Assembly: GCF_902832885.1 (NCBI RefSeq)
Contig: NZ_CADFDK010000001.1
Span: 124,001 to 188,000, forward strand
Direction of reading: 5' to 3'
DNA: 64,000 nt
Origin: Burkholderia seminalis DSM 23518
GTDB taxonomy: Bacteria; Pseudomonadota; Gammaproteobacteria; Burkholderiales; Burkholderiaceae
Translations under genes and position numbers: made by a program
The notes under the pieces: generated by a model
Databases searched by the model: none
What the model was told of the DNA's origin: nothing
The model's input: the letters and a program-made list of their open reading frames with translations, nothing else
In this document: positions 47,300-56,677 of the stretch, piece by piece
Position numbering within the stretch: the stretch's first letter is position 1
Layout of the letters: each line of letters starts with the position of its first letter

Positions 47300-48397
47300 A
47301 TGAACCGGGCCGTCGCGTCATCCCGCATCGACGCCGCGCGCGCGCGCGTGTCGCCGTCGCCCGCGCGCCGCGTGTGGCAGCGCTTCAGGCAGCAGCGTCT
47401 CGGCTACTGGAGCTTCGTGATCTTCGTCGTCGCGTTCGCCGCGAGCCTCGCGGCGCCTCTGTGGTCGAACGACAAGCCGCTCGTCGTGCGCTACGACGGC
47501 CAGACCTATTTCCCGATGTTCCATGCGTATCCGGAAACGACCTTCGGCGGCGATTTCCCGACGCCGGCCGACTACCTCGATCCGTACGTGCGCAAGCGGC
47601 TCGAGGCGCCCGGCAACTTCGTCGTCTATCCGCCGAATCGCTATTACTACGACACGCTGAACTACTTCTCGAACGTGCCGAACCCGGCGCCGCCGTCGCG
47701 CGAGAACTGGCTCGGCACCGACGCGCAGGGGCGCGACCTGCTCGCGCGGCTCGTCTACGGGTTTCGCATCTCGGTCGAGTTCGGGCTGATCCTGACCGTG
47801 ATCGGCACGCTGCTCGGGATCGCCGCGGGCGCCGTGCAGGGCTTCTTCGGCGGGCGCATCGACATCGTCGGGCAGCGGCTGATCGAGATCTGGAGCTCGC
47901 TGCCCGAGCTGTACCTGCTGATCATCTTCGCGTCGATCTTCGAGCCGAGCTTCCTGCTGCTGATCGTGCTGCTGTCGCTGTTCGGCTGGATCGGGCTCGC
48001 CGACTACGTGCGCGCGGAGTTCCTGCGCAACCGCACGCAGGACTACGTGCGCGCGGCCCGCGCGATGGGGCTCACGAACTGGCAGATCATCTGGCGCCAC
48101 GTGCTGCCGAACAGCCTCACGCCGGTGATCACGTTCCTGCCGTTCCGGATGAGCGGCTCGATCCTCGCGCTCACGAGCCTCGATTTCCTCGGGCTGGGCG
48201 TGCCGCCGCCGACGCCGAGCCTCGGCGAATTGCTCGCGCAGGGCAAGGGCAACCTCGACGCGTGGTGGATCTCGCTGTCGACGTTCGGCGTGCTGGTCGC
48301 GACGCTGCTGCTGCTGACCTTCATGGGCGATGCGCTGCGCAATGCGCTCGACACGCGGATCGCCGATTCGGTGCGCGCGGCGGGAGGGCAGCGATGA
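47300..48397 (+). CDS. yejE: ABC transporter permease (YejE type)
   Basis: A 365-residue DppC-type permease. After a basic N terminus come the YejE-type periplasmic segment (FPMFHAYPETTFGGDFPTPADYLDPYV) and the EAA loop AARAMGLTNWQIIWRHVLPNSLTPVI. Its stop overlaps the yejF ATG (ATGA at 48394), so translation is coupled. The start at 47300 is one of several possible; it leaves a short leader. Confidence 0.91.
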   Translation: MNRAVASSRIDAARARVSPSPARRVWQRFRQQRLGYWSFVIFVVAFAASLAAPLWSNDKPLVVRYDGQTYFPMFHAYPETTFGGDFPTPADYLDPYVRKRLEAPGNFVVYPPNRYYYDTLNYFSNVPNPAPPSRENWLGTDAQGRDLLARLVYGFRISVEFGLILTVIGTLLGIAAGAVQGFFGGRIDIVGQRLIEIWSSLPELYLLIIFASIFEPSFLLLIVLLSLFGWIGLADYVRAEFLRNRTQDYVRAARAMGLTNWQIIWRHVLPNSLTPVITFLPFRMSGSILALTSLDFLGLGVPPPTPSLGELLAQGKGNLDAWWISLSTFGVLVATLLLLTFMGDALRNALDTRIADSVRAAGGQR

Positions 48398-50016
48398 GCG
48401 AGCCGACCGTATCGACGCAGCACGAGCCGCTGCTGTCGCTCGAGCATCTGCGCGTGCGCTTCGGCGACACGGTCGCGGTGGACGACGTGACGCTGGCGAT
48501 CGGCCGCGGCGAGCGCGTCGCGCTCGTCGGCGAGTCGGGTTCCGGCAAGAGCGTGACCGCGCTGTCGATCCTGCGGTTGCTGCGCGACGCGGAGGTCAGC
48601 GGCGCGATCCGCTTCGCGGGGCAGGACCTTTCGACCAGGAGCGAGCGCGAGATGCGCGGGCTGCGCGGCTCGGACATCGCGATGATCTTCCAGGAGCCGA
48701 TGACGGCGCTCAACCCGCTGTATACGATCGGCGTGCAGATCGGCGAGACGATCGTGCTGCACGACGGCGTCTCGGCCGTCGAGGCGCGCAAGCGCGCGAT
48801 CGCGCTGCTCGCGCGCACGGGCATCGCGGAGCCGGACCGGCGCGTCGACAGCTATCCGCACCAGTTGTCGGGCGGCCAGCGGCAGCGCGCGATGATCGCG
48901 ATGGCGCTCGCGTGCCGGCCGCGGCTGCTGCTCGCCGACGAGCCGACCACCGCGCTCGACGTGACGATCCGCGCGCAGATCGTCGACCTGTTGCTGGAGC
49001 TGCAGCGCGAGGAAGCGGAAAAGCGCGGGATGGCGATCCTGCTGATCACGCACGACCTGAATCTGGTGCGGCATTTCGCCGAGCGCGTCGCGGTGATGGA
49101 GCATGGCCGGCTCGTCGAGAGCGGGCCGGTCGAGCGGATCTTCGCGCAACCCGAGCATCCGTATACGCAGCGGCTGCTGAACAGCCGGCCGCAGCGCACG
49201 GTCATGCCGGTGATGCCGATCGCGCCCGTCGTGCTCGACGCGCGGCACGTGAGCGTGCAGTTCGCGCGCAAGCGGCCGGGCTTCGCGGGCTGGTTCGGCA
49301 CGGTGCCGGTGACGGCCGTCGCCGACGTGTCGGTGTCGGTGCGGCAGGGCGAGACGCTCGGCATCGTCGGGGAATCCGGGTCGGGGAAGTCGACGCTCGC
49401 GATGGCGCTGCTCGGGCTGCAGAAGACGGCCGGCGGCGAGATCGAATTCCAGGGGCGCGCGCTGTCGAGCTATCGCGGCCGCGAGCAGACCGCGCTGCGC
49501 TCGAACATGCAGGTGGTCTTTCAGGATCCGTTCAGTTCGCTTTCGCCGCGTCACACGATCGAGCGGATCGTCGGCGAGGGGCTCGAACTGCATCGCCCGG
49601 ACATGACGCCCGACGCGCGCCGCGCGAAGTCGCTCGCGGTGCTGCGCGAGGTGGGCCTCGACCGCACGGTGCTGCAGCGTTATCCGCACGAATTCTCGGG
49701 CGGCCAGCGCCAGCGGATCGCGATCGCGCGGGCGCTGGTGCTGGAGCCGCGGATCCTGATCCTCGACGAGCCGACGTCGGCGCTCGACGTGTCGATCCAG
49801 CGGCAGGTGCTGAAGCTGCTCGCGAATTTGCAACAGAAATACAACCTCGGCTATGTGTTCATCAGCCACGACCTGGAAGTGATCGGCGCGATGGCGCACC
49901 GCGTCGCGGTGATGCAGGGCGGCGCCGTCGTCGAGTCGGGGGACGTGTCCGACATCTTCGAGAGACCGTCACATCCTTACACACAAAAGCTGTTGAAAGC
50001 GGTCTGGAAAGCGTGA
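48394..50016 (+). CDS. yejF: ABC transporter dual ATP-binding protein (YejF type)
   Basis: A 540-residue protein with two ABC domains in tandem, the YejF arrangement. Each has a Walker A ([12 protein letters not shown] and [12 protein letters not shown]), signature ([18 protein letters not shown] and [18 protein letters not shown]) and Walker B ([13 protein letters not shown] and [12 protein letters not shown]). Drives import through YejBE. The reading frame upstream of 48394 belongs to yejE shadow and is ignored. Confidence 0.93.
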   Translation: MSEPTVSTQHEPLLSLEHLRVRFGDTVAVDDVTLAIGRGERVALVGESGSGKSVTALSILRLLRDAEVSGAIRFAGQDLSTRSEREMRGLRGSDIAMIFQEPMTALNPLYTIGVQIGETIVLHDGVSAVEARKRAIALLARTGIAEPDRRVDSYPHQLSGGQRQRAMIAMALACRPRLLLADEPTTALDVTIRAQIVDLLLELQREEAEKRGMAILLITHDLNLVRHFAERVAVMEHGRLVESGPVERIFAQPEHPYTQRLLNSRPQRTVMPVMPIAPVVLDARHVSVQFARKRPGFAGWFGTVPVTAVADVSVSVRQGETLGIVGESGSGKSTLAMALLGLQKTAGGEIEFQGRALSSYRGREQTALRSNMQVVFQDPFSSLSPRHTIERIVGEGLELHRPDMTPDARRAKSLAVLREVGLDRTVLQRYPHEFSGGQRQRIAIARALVLEPRILILDEPTSALDVSIQRQVLKLLANLQQKYNLGYVFISHDLEVIGAMAHRVAVMQGGAVVESGDVSDIFERPSHPYTQKLLKAVWKA

Positions 50017-50063
50017 TAGGCGTCCAATGGTCTGATCATCTCGATTGTATTTATTAATTTGTT

Positions 50064-50092
50064 TTGACAAACGATTACGCGCTGGCTAGTAT
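50064..50092 (+). promoter_or_regulatory. Strong sigma70-like promoter of the NlpC/P60 gene
   Basis: TTGACA (50064-50069), 17 bp, TAGTAT (50087-50092), in an AT-rich stretch 53 bp before the ATG. Confidence 0.65.
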
Positions 50093-50144
50093 CGACCGAA
50101 ATTTTCCGCCAATCAGCTGATTTTTAAGCACATTCCATCGACCA

Positions 50145-50819
50145 ATGCAGCATCGATCCCTGACCCAGGCATGCGCGCGCACCATCGCCGGGCTATTCAT
50201 CGGCGCCCTGTTCGCAGCAGCTCCCGGCGCGTTCGCCGACGAAGTCAGCAGTTTTAACCAGAATGTCACCAATTCGACTCAGATCGGGTCGGGTTCCTCC
50301 CTCCAGCAGGCCAGCGCGCAGCCGTCGAGCGGCGGCGCGAAGTCGTTCCTCGCCGGCATGGCCGGCAAGGCGGGCGACGTGGTCGTCGGCGCGCTGAACA
50401 TGATCGGCGTGCGTTATCGCTGGGGCGGCAACTCGCCGGATTCGGGCCTCGACTGCAGCGGCTTCGTCCGCTACGTGTTCCAGGACACGCTCGGCATGTC
50501 GCTGCCGCGTCGCGCGGAAGAGATGAGCCGCGTCGGCGAGAAGGTGAGCATGAGCAACCTGAAGCCGGGCGATCTGGTGTTCTTCAACACGATGCGCCGT
50601 ACGTTCTCGCACGTCGGCATCTACATCGGCGACAACAAGTTCGTGCACTCGCCGTCGACGGGCAGCACCGTTCGCGTCGACGATCTCGACAGCGGCTACT
50701 GGGAAAAGCGGTTCACCGGCGCGCGCCGCATCGAATCGGAATTCCCGGCGATGAAGCCGGAAGACCTGCGGCGCGTGCGCGCGACGATCGGCGACGATTC
50801 GGCGAACGGCAACAACTGA
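50145..50819 (+). CDS. NlpC/P60 peptidoglycan endopeptidase
   Basis: A 224-residue exported cell-wall hydrolase. A signal peptide (TIAGLFIGALFAAAPGAFA) is followed by a Ser/Gln-rich linker and the papain-like domain: catalytic Cys104 in LDCSGFVRYVF, His in FSHVGIYIG and a third polar residue in FVHSPS. It cleaves peptide stems. YRWGGNSPDSG before the Cys is the usual lead. The gene is monocistronic with its own promoter and terminator. Confidence 0.92.
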   Translation: MQHRSLTQACARTIAGLFIGALFAAAPGAFADEVSSFNQNVTNSTQIGSGSSLQQASAQPSSGGAKSFLAGMAGKAGDVVVGALNMIGVRYRWGGNSPDSGLDCSGFVRYVFQDTLGMSLPRRAEEMSRVGEKVSMSNLKPGDLVFFNTMRRTFSHVGIYIGDNKFVHSPSTGSTVRVDDLDSGYWEKRFTGARRIESEFPAMKPEDLRRVRATIGDDSANGNN

Positions 50820-50842
50820 CGTTCGCCGGTCGGTCGGACCGG

Positions 50843-50878
50843 AAAAACCCTGTCACCGAAAGGCGGCAGGGTTTTTTG
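50843..50878 (+). terminator. Terminator of the NlpC/P60 gene
   Basis: AAAACCCTG pairs with CAGGGTTTT over a 14-nt loop region and continues TTGTTTTT. It lies 24 bp after the stop. Confidence 0.85.
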
Positions 50879-50954
50879 TTTTTGGGGCCGGCGTTGGTGG
50901 CGAGGCGGGTCGCGGGGCGGCGGCCCGGGCCGCCCGTTGCGGCGACAGCCGGGC

Positions 50955-51869
50955 TTACGCGGCAGCCACGCCGCGCGCGGCCGCGAGCTTGCGTTGCAGT
51001 TCCGGCATGATCCGCGCGACCGCTTCCTCGCCCGCGAGGATCGCCGCGTTGCGCTGGTTGAAGTCGCTGCCGCCCATCGCCGCGAGGTTCGGGCGGATCA
51101 CGACGTCCGCGTACTTGTCGAGCTCGTAGGTCTTGATCGTCTGGCCCATGATCGTGAAGGTCTGCAGCAGCATCTCGATCGGGTTGTTGGTTGCCGCGCC
51201 GTCCGGCCGCGCCGAGATGTCGACCGCGATCACGAAGCTCGCGCCCATCTTGCGCGCGTACGACGCGGGCACCGGGCTCACGAGGCCGCCGTCGACATAT
51301 TCGCGATTGCCGATCTTCACCGGTTCGAACACCGACGGCACGCTGCACGACGCGCGCACCGCGAGGCCCGTGTTGCCCTGCTGAAACAGGATCGGCTGGC
51401 CGCTCTGCAGATCCGTCGCGACGACGCCGAGCGGCTTCGCCATCTTCTCGATCGGCCGGTTGTTGAGCGTCTTGTTCAGGAAGTTCTGCAGCGCGACGCC
51501 TTGCAGCAGGCCGCGCGAGCGGAACGGCAGCGCCCAGTCGCTGATGGCCGCCTGGTCCATGTCGAGCGCGATCTTGTTGATCTGCAGCGCGCTCATGCCG
51601 GACGCATACAGCGCGCCAACCACCGATCCCGCGCTCGTGCCGGCGACGATCTCGACCGGGATGCCGCGCGCCTCGAGCGCCTTCAGCACACCGATGTGCG
51701 AGAAGCCGCGCGCGGCACCGCCGCCGAGCGCGATGCCGATCTTCACGGGCTTCTCCTGCGACTGGGCCGGGTTGGGGCGGGACTTGTCGCCGAATGACGT
51801 GCAGGCGGCGAGGCTGGCGGACGCGCAGGCGATCGTGAAGTGGCGGCGCGACAGGCGAGGGGACGACAT
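50955..51869 (-). CDS. Patatin-like phospholipase (RssA-like lipoprotein)
   Basis: A 304-residue exported lipoprotein. MSSPRLSRRHFTIACASASLAAC has a twin-arginine-like RRxF plus a lipobox with Cys23. The patatin core has the oxyanion motif GGGAARGF, the nucleophile Ser79 in GTSAG and the dyad Asp in VDGGLVSPVP. Relatives have esterase activity; the substrate is not known. It is divergent from gltX and shares its promoter region. Confidence 0.88.
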   Translation of the reverse strand: MSSPRLSRRHFTIACASASLAACTSFGDKSRPNPAQSQEKPVKIGIALGGGAARGFSHIGVLKALEARGIPVEIVAGTSAGSVVGALYASGMSALQINKIALDMDQAAISDWALPFRSRGLLQGVALQNFLNKTLNNRPIEKMAKPLGVVATDLQSGQPILFQQGNTGLAVRASCSVPSVFEPVKIGNREYVDGGLVSPVPASYARKMGASFVIAVDISARPDGAATNNPIEMLLQTFTIMGQTIKTYELDKYADVVIRPNLAAMGGSDFNQRNAAILAGEEAVARIMPELQRKLAAARGVAAA

Positions 51870-52012
51870 CGAATGGTTCTCCGGCGGCTTGGCGGCGGGT
51901 TACACGGCCCGCGGCGGCGATAGGTTCCGAGCGGCCGCGCGGCAGGTTCCGGGCGGCCGGCGCCGCGCCGGCTGGCGGCCGCGGCGCGCACATCATAAAG
52001 CAAGCGGCGCGC

Positions 52013-52040
52013 TTGGCGCGATGTCCGGCGCGAGTATAAT
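52013..52040 (+). promoter_or_regulatory. Promoter of gltX
   Basis: TTGGCG (52013-52018), 16 bp, TATAAT (52035-52040). It lies about 110 bp before the gltX start. Confidence 0.5.
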
Positions 52041-52148
52041 TCCGGCTTCTTTCCCGTTCCGGGCGTCGCCGGCTCCGTTGCTGTCCGGGCTGCCGCCGCC
52101 GTCCCGCGTCGAATCATTCATGCGCCCCAGGCGTTCGAGTTACCGTTT

Positions 52149-53558
52149 ATGACCCGTCCTGTCCGTACCCGCTTCGCGCCGAGTCCCACCGGCTTCATTC
52201 ACCTCGGCAACATCCGCTCCGCACTGTATCCGTGGGCATTCGCCCGCAAGATGAAGGGCACGTTCGTGCTGCGCATCGAGGATACCGACGTCGAGCGTTC
52301 GTCGCAGGAAGCGGTCGATGCGATCCTCGAGGGGATGCAATGGCTCGGCCTGGATTTCGACGAAGGCCCGATCTACCAGATGCAGCGGATGGACCGCTAT
52401 CGCGAAGTGCTCGCGCAGATGCTCGAGAAGGGCCTCGCCTACCCGTGCTACATGTCGGCCGAGGAACTCGACGCGCTGCGCGAACGCCAGCGCGAAGCCG
52501 GCCTGAAGCCGCGTTATGACGGCACGTGGCGTCCGGAGCCCGGCAAGGTGCTGCCGGAGCCGCCGGCCGGCGTGAAGCCCGTGCTGCGCTTCCGCAATCC
52601 GCTGACGGGCACGGTCGTGTGGGACGACGCGGTGAAGGGGCGTGTCGAGATCTCGAACGAGGAACTCGACGACCTCGTGATCGCGCGCCCGGACGGCACG
52701 CCGATCTACAACTTCTGCGTGGTGGTGGACGACATGGACATGGGCATCACGCACGTGATCCGTGGCGACGACCACGTGAACAACACGCCGCGCCAGATCA
52801 ACATCCTGAATGCGCTCGGCGGCGAGCCGCCCGTCTACGCGCACCTGCCGACCGTGCTGAACGAGCAGGGCGAGAAGATGAGCAAGCGGCACGGCGCGAT
52901 GAGCGTGATGGCGTACCGCGACGCGGGCTTCCTGCCGGAGGCGGTCGTCAACTATCTCGCACGCCTCGGCTGGTCGCACGGCGACGCCGAGATCTTCTCG
53001 CGCGAGCAGTTCGTCGAATGGTTCGATCTCGAGCATCTCGGCAAGTCGCCCGCGCAGTACGACCACAGCAAGCTGAGCTGGCTGAACGCGCATTACATCA
53101 AGGAAGCCGACAACGCGCGCCTTGCCGAACTCGCGAAGCCGTTCCTCGACGCGCTCGGCATCGACGACGCGGCGATCGCGACGGGTCCGGCGCTCGACGC
53201 GGTGGTCGGCCTGATGAAGGATCGCGCGACGACGGTCAAGGAGATCGCCGAAGGCGCGACGATGTTCTACCGGGTGCCGGCACCGGAAGCCGACGCACTT
53301 GCTCAGCACGTGACCGATGCGGTGCGCCCGGCGCTGGCCGATCTCGCCGCCGCGCTGAAGGCGGCCGACTGGACGAAGGAAGCGGTGTCGGCCGCGCTGA
53401 AGGCGACGCTTGCCACGCACAAGCTGAAGATGCCGCAGCTCGCGATGCCGGTGCGTCTGCTGGTGGCGGGCACGACGCATACGCCGTCGATCGATGCGGT
53501 ACTCGTGCTGTTCGGTCGCGACGTCGTGGTGTCGCGCATCGAGGCCGCGCTCGCCTGA
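52149..53558 (+). CDS. gltX: Glutamyl-tRNA synthetase
   Basis: Charges tRNA-Glu. The 469-residue product has [21 protein letters not shown] (HLGN for HIGH, residues 18-21), [12 protein letters not shown] and KMSKR with Lys243 ([13 protein letters not shown]). The C-terminal anticodon domain is intact ([20 protein letters not shown]). It lies immediately upstream of a tRNA array that contains three tRNA-Glu genes. Confidence 0.96.
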   Translation: MTRPVRTRFAPSPTGFIHLGNIRSALYPWAFARKMKGTFVLRIEDTDVERSSQEAVDAILEGMQWLGLDFDEGPIYQMQRMDRYREVLAQMLEKGLAYPCYMSAEELDALRERQREAGLKPRYDGTWRPEPGKVLPEPPAGVKPVLRFRNPLTGTVVWDDAVKGRVEISNEELDDLVIARPDGTPIYNFCVVVDDMDMGITHVIRGDDHVNNTPRQINILNALGGEPPVYAHLPTVLNEQGEKMSKRHGAMSVMAYRDAGFLPEAVVNYLARLGWSHGDAEIFSREQFVEWFDLEHLGKSPAQYDHSKLSWLNAHYIKEADNARLAELAKPFLDALGIDDAAIATGPALDAVVGLMKDRATTVKEIAEGATMFYRVPAPEADALAQHVTDAVRPALADLAAALKAADWTKEAVSAALKATLATHKLKMPQLAMPVRLLVAGTTHTPSIDAVLVLFGRDVVVSRIEAALA

Positions 53559-53638
53559 GGTCGTGCGTCGACGAAGCTGTCCGCGTGCGGGTGCGCGGCA
53601 GCTTCGCAAAATATTTCGCGCGAATCGCAAAAAGGGTA

Positions 53639-53667
53639 TTTACAAGTTCAAAGTAGGTCCATATAAT
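53639..53667 (+). promoter_or_regulatory. Promoter of the tRNA array
   Basis: TTTACA (53639-53644), 17 bp, TATAAT (53662-53667). The start of tRNA-Ala is 19 bp downstream of the -10. Confidence 0.75.
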
Positions 53668-53685
53668 CTCATTTCTGTTCTGCAA

Positions 53686-53761
<76 letters not shown>

Positions 53762-53898
53762 ACAGAACAAGCTGAGTTGATTTGCGAAGCAGTGGTGGTA
53801 ATAAATGCTTCACAAAATGATTCAAAGCAGTTAGAATTTCGGCCTTCGCTGTTGACCAGAAGTGAATAGCGAAAGTCAGACGGATCTGAAAAGATCAT

Positions 53899-53974
53899 GT
53901 CCCCTTCGTCTAGAGGCCTAGGACATCACCCTTTCACGGTGAGTACAGGGGTTCGAATCCCCTAGGGGACGCCA
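53899..53974 (+). tRNA. tRNA-Glu (UUC), copy 1
   Basis: A 76-nt tRNA with encoded CCA. GTCCCCT pairs with AGGGGAC. The anticodon loop CTTTCAC gives TTC (53933-53935). The three Glu copies in this array have the same sequence. Confidence 0.97.
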
Positions 53975-54055
53975 GATTCAGCGGCGTTTCGTCGTAGAAG
54001 TGTCGCGAGGCTTGCAGGAACGTAACCGACGTCCTGCGGGTTGGGTAAGAAAGCT

Positions 54056-54132
54056 GGAGCGGTAGTTCAGTCGGTTAGAATACCGGCCTGTCACGCCGGG
54101 GGTCGCGGGTTCGAGTCCCGTCCGCTCCGCCA
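54056..54132 (+). tRNA. tRNA-Asp (GUC), copy 1
   Basis: A 77-nt tRNA with encoded CCA. GGAGCGG pairs with CCGCTCC. The anticodon loop CTGTCAC gives GTC. Followed by a terminator hairpin. Confidence 0.97.
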
Positions 54133-54137
54133 GAACG

Positions 54138-54171
54138 AAGCCCGTTCAAGACGTTTTTGAGCGGGCTTTTG
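54138..54171 (+). terminator. Terminator after tRNA-Asp copy 1
   Basis: AAGCCCGTTCAA pairs with TTGAGCGGGCTT (one G-U) and ends in TTTTGT. Confidence 0.75.
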
Positions 54172-54195
54172 TATTAAGGATGTAAGCAGTACGTT

Positions 54196-54271
54196 GTCCC
54201 CTTCGTCTAGAGGCCTAGGACATCACCCTTTCACGGTGAGTACAGGGGTTCGAATCCCCTAGGGGACGCCA
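54196..54271 (+). tRNA. tRNA-Glu (UUC), copy 2
   Basis: Identical to copy 1 at 53899; the start lies exactly 297 bp downstream of copy 1. Confidence 0.97.
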
Positions 54272-54350
54272 GATTCAGCGGCGTTTCATCGAAGTGTCGC
54301 AACGCGTGCAGGAACGTGACGAGATCCTGCAGGCGGTGGTGCAGAAAGCT

Positions 54351-54427
54351 GGAGCGGTAGTTCAGTTGGTTAGAATACCGGCCTGTCACGCCGGGGGTCG
54401 CGGGTTCGAGCCCCGTCCGCTCCGCCA
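54351..54427 (+). tRNA. tRNA-Asp (GUC), copy 2
   Basis: Same as copy 1 except in the T-loop/D-loop region, where it has TTGG and CGAGCCCCG where copy 1 has TCGG and CGAGTCCCG. Confidence 0.96.
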
Positions 54428-54432
54428 GAACG

Positions 54433-54467
54433 AAGCCCGTTCAAAGAACGTTTTTGAACGGGCTTTC
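54433..54467 (+). terminator. Terminator after tRNA-Asp copy 2
   Basis: AAGCCCGTTCAA pairs perfectly with TTGAACGGGCTT, followed by TCTCG. Confidence 0.7.
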
Positions 54468-54492
54468 TCGTTAAGGATGTAAGCAGTACGTT

Positions 54493-54568
54493 GTCCCCTT
54501 CGTCTAGAGGCCTAGGACATCACCCTTTCACGGTGAGTACAGGGGTTCGAATCCCCTAGGGGACGCCA
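54493..54568 (+). tRNA. tRNA-Glu (UUC), copy 3
   Basis: Identical to the other two copies; again exactly 297 bp downstream of the preceding copy. Confidence 0.97.
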
Positions 54569-54641
54569 GATTTCGGCGTCGTTCGAACAAACGATGCGCC
54601 GGCAGGAAGTAACCGACGCCTGCCAGGCAAGCAGCAAGACT

Positions 54642-54718
54642 GGAGCGGTAGTTCAGTCGGTTAGAATACCGGCCTGTCACGCCGGGGGTCGCGGGTTCGA
54701 GTCCCGTCCGCTCCGCCA
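54642..54718 (+). tRNA. tRNA-Asp (GUC), copy 3
   Basis: Same sequence as copy 1. Its last 21 nt are the start of the 75-bp repeat described separately. Confidence 0.97.
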
Positions 54719-54772
54719 AAAAATGAAGAAGCCCGCCTCGTGCGGGCTTTTTCATTTGCATCGTCGTCGCGC
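54698..54772 (+). repeat. 75-bp direct repeat, copy A (3' end of tRNA-Asp plus terminator)
   Basis: Holds the last 21 nt of tRNA-Asp copy 3 and its terminator (GAAGCCCGC-CTCGT-GCGGGCTTTTTC at about 54728-54752), ending TCGTCGTCGCGC. An exact copy lies 182 bp downstream. Confidence 0.9.
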
Positions 54773-54791
54773 CCGCTGGCGGGCGCGTGAC

Positions 54792-54860
54792 TGCGGAGCG
54801 GAGGAAGCCGCCTGCGCGGCTTCCGGCGGGACTCGAAGGGATGCGCGTGCACGCGCATCC
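54792..54860 (+). repeat. Inverted tRNA-Asp fragment interrupted by palindromes
   Basis: GCGGAGCGGA (54793-54802) and CGGGACTCG (54827-54835) together are the exact reverse complement of the tRNA-Asp 3' segment CGAGTCCCGTCCGCTCCGC. They are split by a 24-bp insertion (54803-54826) that contains a 9-bp-stem hairpin with loop CTGC. A second element, a perfect 22-bp palindrome, follows at 54839-54860. Confidence 0.8.
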
Positions 54861-54879
54861 GCGGCCTGCAGGATGTAGG

Positions 54880-54954
54880 CGAGTCCCGTCCGCTCCGCCA
54901 AAAAATGAAGAAGCCCGCCTCGTGCGGGCTTTTTCATTTGCATCGTCGTCGCGC
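54880..54954 (+). repeat. 75-bp direct repeat, copy B
   Basis: An exact copy of 54698-54772. It is only the 3' stub of a tRNA-Asp followed by a second terminator (hairpin 54910-54934), so no functional tRNA is encoded here. Confidence 0.9.
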
Positions 54955-55055
54955 ATATCGCCGGTCGCGCACCCGCCCACCGCTACGAGAAATTCGCGAT
55001 TGCATCCGCGCGCGACTGCGCTATCGTGGCGGGATGCGTTCTTGACCCCTGCGTG

Positions 55056-55520
55056 ATGCTCGACCCGACCGACCTGCGACTCCTGTATCAGCTCCGGCCC
55101 GCGGAACCCGGCGATTTCCCGTTCGCCGAAGCGCTGACGCACGGCAACATGGGCGGCTATTACAAGCGCCATGGACTCGTGTGGCGCAGCGACCTGTTCT
55201 ACGCGAGCTGGCGTGAATCCGAGAACTTCATCCTCGAGGCCGACGGCGAGCGCATCGGCGTGCTGCGCGTGACCGAGGAAGGCGATTCGCTGCACATCCG
55301 CGACGTGCAGATCGCGGCCGGCCATCGCGGGCAGGGGGCCGGCACCTACATGCTCGACATGTCGCATCGCTGGGCGCGTGCGCGCGGGCTGCACGAACTG
55401 CAGCTGCGCGTGTTCGTCGACAATCCCGCCGCGCGCCTTTACCTGCGCATGGGCTACCGGGTCGCCGGGCCGCGGCTCTCGCAGCTGGGCTCGATCCGCC
55501 ACATGGTGCGGCCGGTCTGA
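55056..55520 (+). CDS. GNAT-family N-acetyltransferase
   Basis: A 154-residue acetyl-CoA-dependent transferase. The fold shows RPAEPGDFPFAEALTHGN (N-terminal strand and helix), ILEADGERIGVLRVTEEGDSLHIRDVQIAAGHRGQGAGTYMLD (motif A, R/Q-x-x-G-x-G/A) and LRVFVDNPAARLYLRMGYRV (motif B). The ATG at 55056 was chosen; a GTG three bases upstream is possible. The acceptor is unknown. It is the first gene after the tRNA array and convergent with an AraC gene. Confidence 0.85.
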   Translation: MLDPTDLRLLYQLRPAEPGDFPFAEALTHGNMGGYYKRHGLVWRSDLFYASWRESENFILEADGERIGVLRVTEEGDSLHIRDVQIAAGHRGQGAGTYMLDMSHRWARARGLHELQLRVFVDNPAARLYLRMGYRVAGPRLSQLGSIRHMVRPV

Positions 55521-55543
55521 AGGTCCGGCGATGCGGCGCGCGG

Positions 55544-56422
55544 TCAGCGAGCCGCGTCGATCGCGTTGTCGTCGGGTGTTTCGTCTTCCGCGAGGCTGCC
55601 TTCCGCGCCGCGATGCTCGTAGCCGCGCAGCATGAACGCGCGCGGGCTTTGACCGAAGGCACGGCGGAACATCGCCGAGAACGCGCTCTGGCTCTGGTAG
55701 CCGAGTTCGCGCGCGATATGCGACAGCGGGCGCCCCTGGTTCAGCAGCGGGATCGCCCGCGCCAGCAGCGCCTGCTGGCGCCACTGCGAAAAGCTCACGC
55801 CCAGCTCCTGCTTGAAGAGCCGCGAAATCGTGCGTGTGCTCGCGCCGACCTCGCTCGCCCAGTGTTCGAGCGACTCCGCATGCGCCGGGTGCGCGAGCAC
55901 CGATTCGCACAGCATGCGCAGACGCTTCTCGTCGGGCATCGGCACCGCGAGCGGCAGCGGTTCGGCGTGGCTCAGCTCGTCGAGCACGAGGCCGCACAGC
56001 AGCCGCTCGCGCGCGGCGCTCAGGTCGCGTGCGTCGAGCGCGACGATCAGCTCGCGCAGCAGCCCCGTCACCTCGACGACGCGGCACGCGTCGAGCCCGT
56101 CCGGCACGATCGACTCGTCGATATACAGCGTCCGCAGATAGGCCTCCTCGACGATCACGACCTCGTGCGTCACGTGCGGCGGCACCCAGATCGCGCGGGA
56201 CGGCGGCACCATCCACGTCGTGCCGGTCGTCGCGACGCGCAGCACGCCGCGCGACGCATACGCGAGCTGCGCCCACGCGTGCGTATGCAGCGGGATGCGG
56301 CGGCCGGCGTCGACCTGCCGCGCGCGCACGCGCATCGGATGGACGGCGGTCGGCGCGAATTCGGGCGGAATGTCGATGACGTCGTACGGGTTCGATGCGT
56401 CGGCTTGGACGGGCGGATTCAT
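55544..56422 (-). CDS. AraC-family transcriptional regulator
   Basis: A 292-residue regulator. The N-terminal cupin (RIPLHTHAWAQLAYASRGVLRV, WMVPPSRAIWVPPHVTHEV) is followed by the two HTH motifs (EVGASTRTISRLFKQELGVSFSQWRQQ and ARELGYQSQSAFSAMFRRAFGQSPRAFML). The pattern matches regulators that sense small molecules and usually control a neighbouring export or metabolic gene. The nearby target is unclear. Confidence 0.9.
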   Translation of the reverse strand: MNPPVQADASNPYDVIDIPPEFAPTAVHPMRVRARQVDAGRRIPLHTHAWAQLAYASRGVLRVATTGTTWMVPPSRAIWVPPHVTHEVVIVEEAYLRTLYIDESIVPDGLDACRVVEVTGLLRELIVALDARDLSAARERLLCGLVLDELSHAEPLPLAVPMPDEKRLRMLCESVLAHPAHAESLEHWASEVGASTRTISRLFKQELGVSFSQWRQQALLARAIPLLNQGRPLSHIARELGYQSQSAFSAMFRRAFGQSPRAFMLRGYEHRGAEGSLAEDETPDDNAIDAAR

Positions 56423-56677
56423 GGGCGGTTCGGGCAGCGCGGCGGCGATGCCGTTATTTTAGAAGGCGCAGCGCGTGCGCATGCGGCGGTTTCCCGGGAG
56501 ATCATGCCGTGTTCAAATGAACGTTGTGTGGGCGCCGGCGCTTCCCGGGCAGCGGGCCGCCGCTGCGAGCGCCGGCGGCTTCGAACCATCCGGCCGGTAT
56601 CGCGGTCTATCGTGGCAGGCGCATTTTCATGTGAAGCGCGCGAACACGGCAATCACGAATCGAAGAGGAGAACCACG

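Noticed and set aside
54698-54954. Attachment sites of an integrated mobile element
   Set aside because: The direct repeat fits an att site in position, but only 107 bp lie between the copies and there is no integrase. Kept as an unexplained structure instead.
54528-56276. Minus-strand frame across tRNA-Glu and tRNA-Asp, and short frames containing GADGTRTRDP
   Set aside because: GTRTRDP-type peptides are a known artefact of translating the antisense strand of tRNA genes; the rest is AraC-gene shadow.
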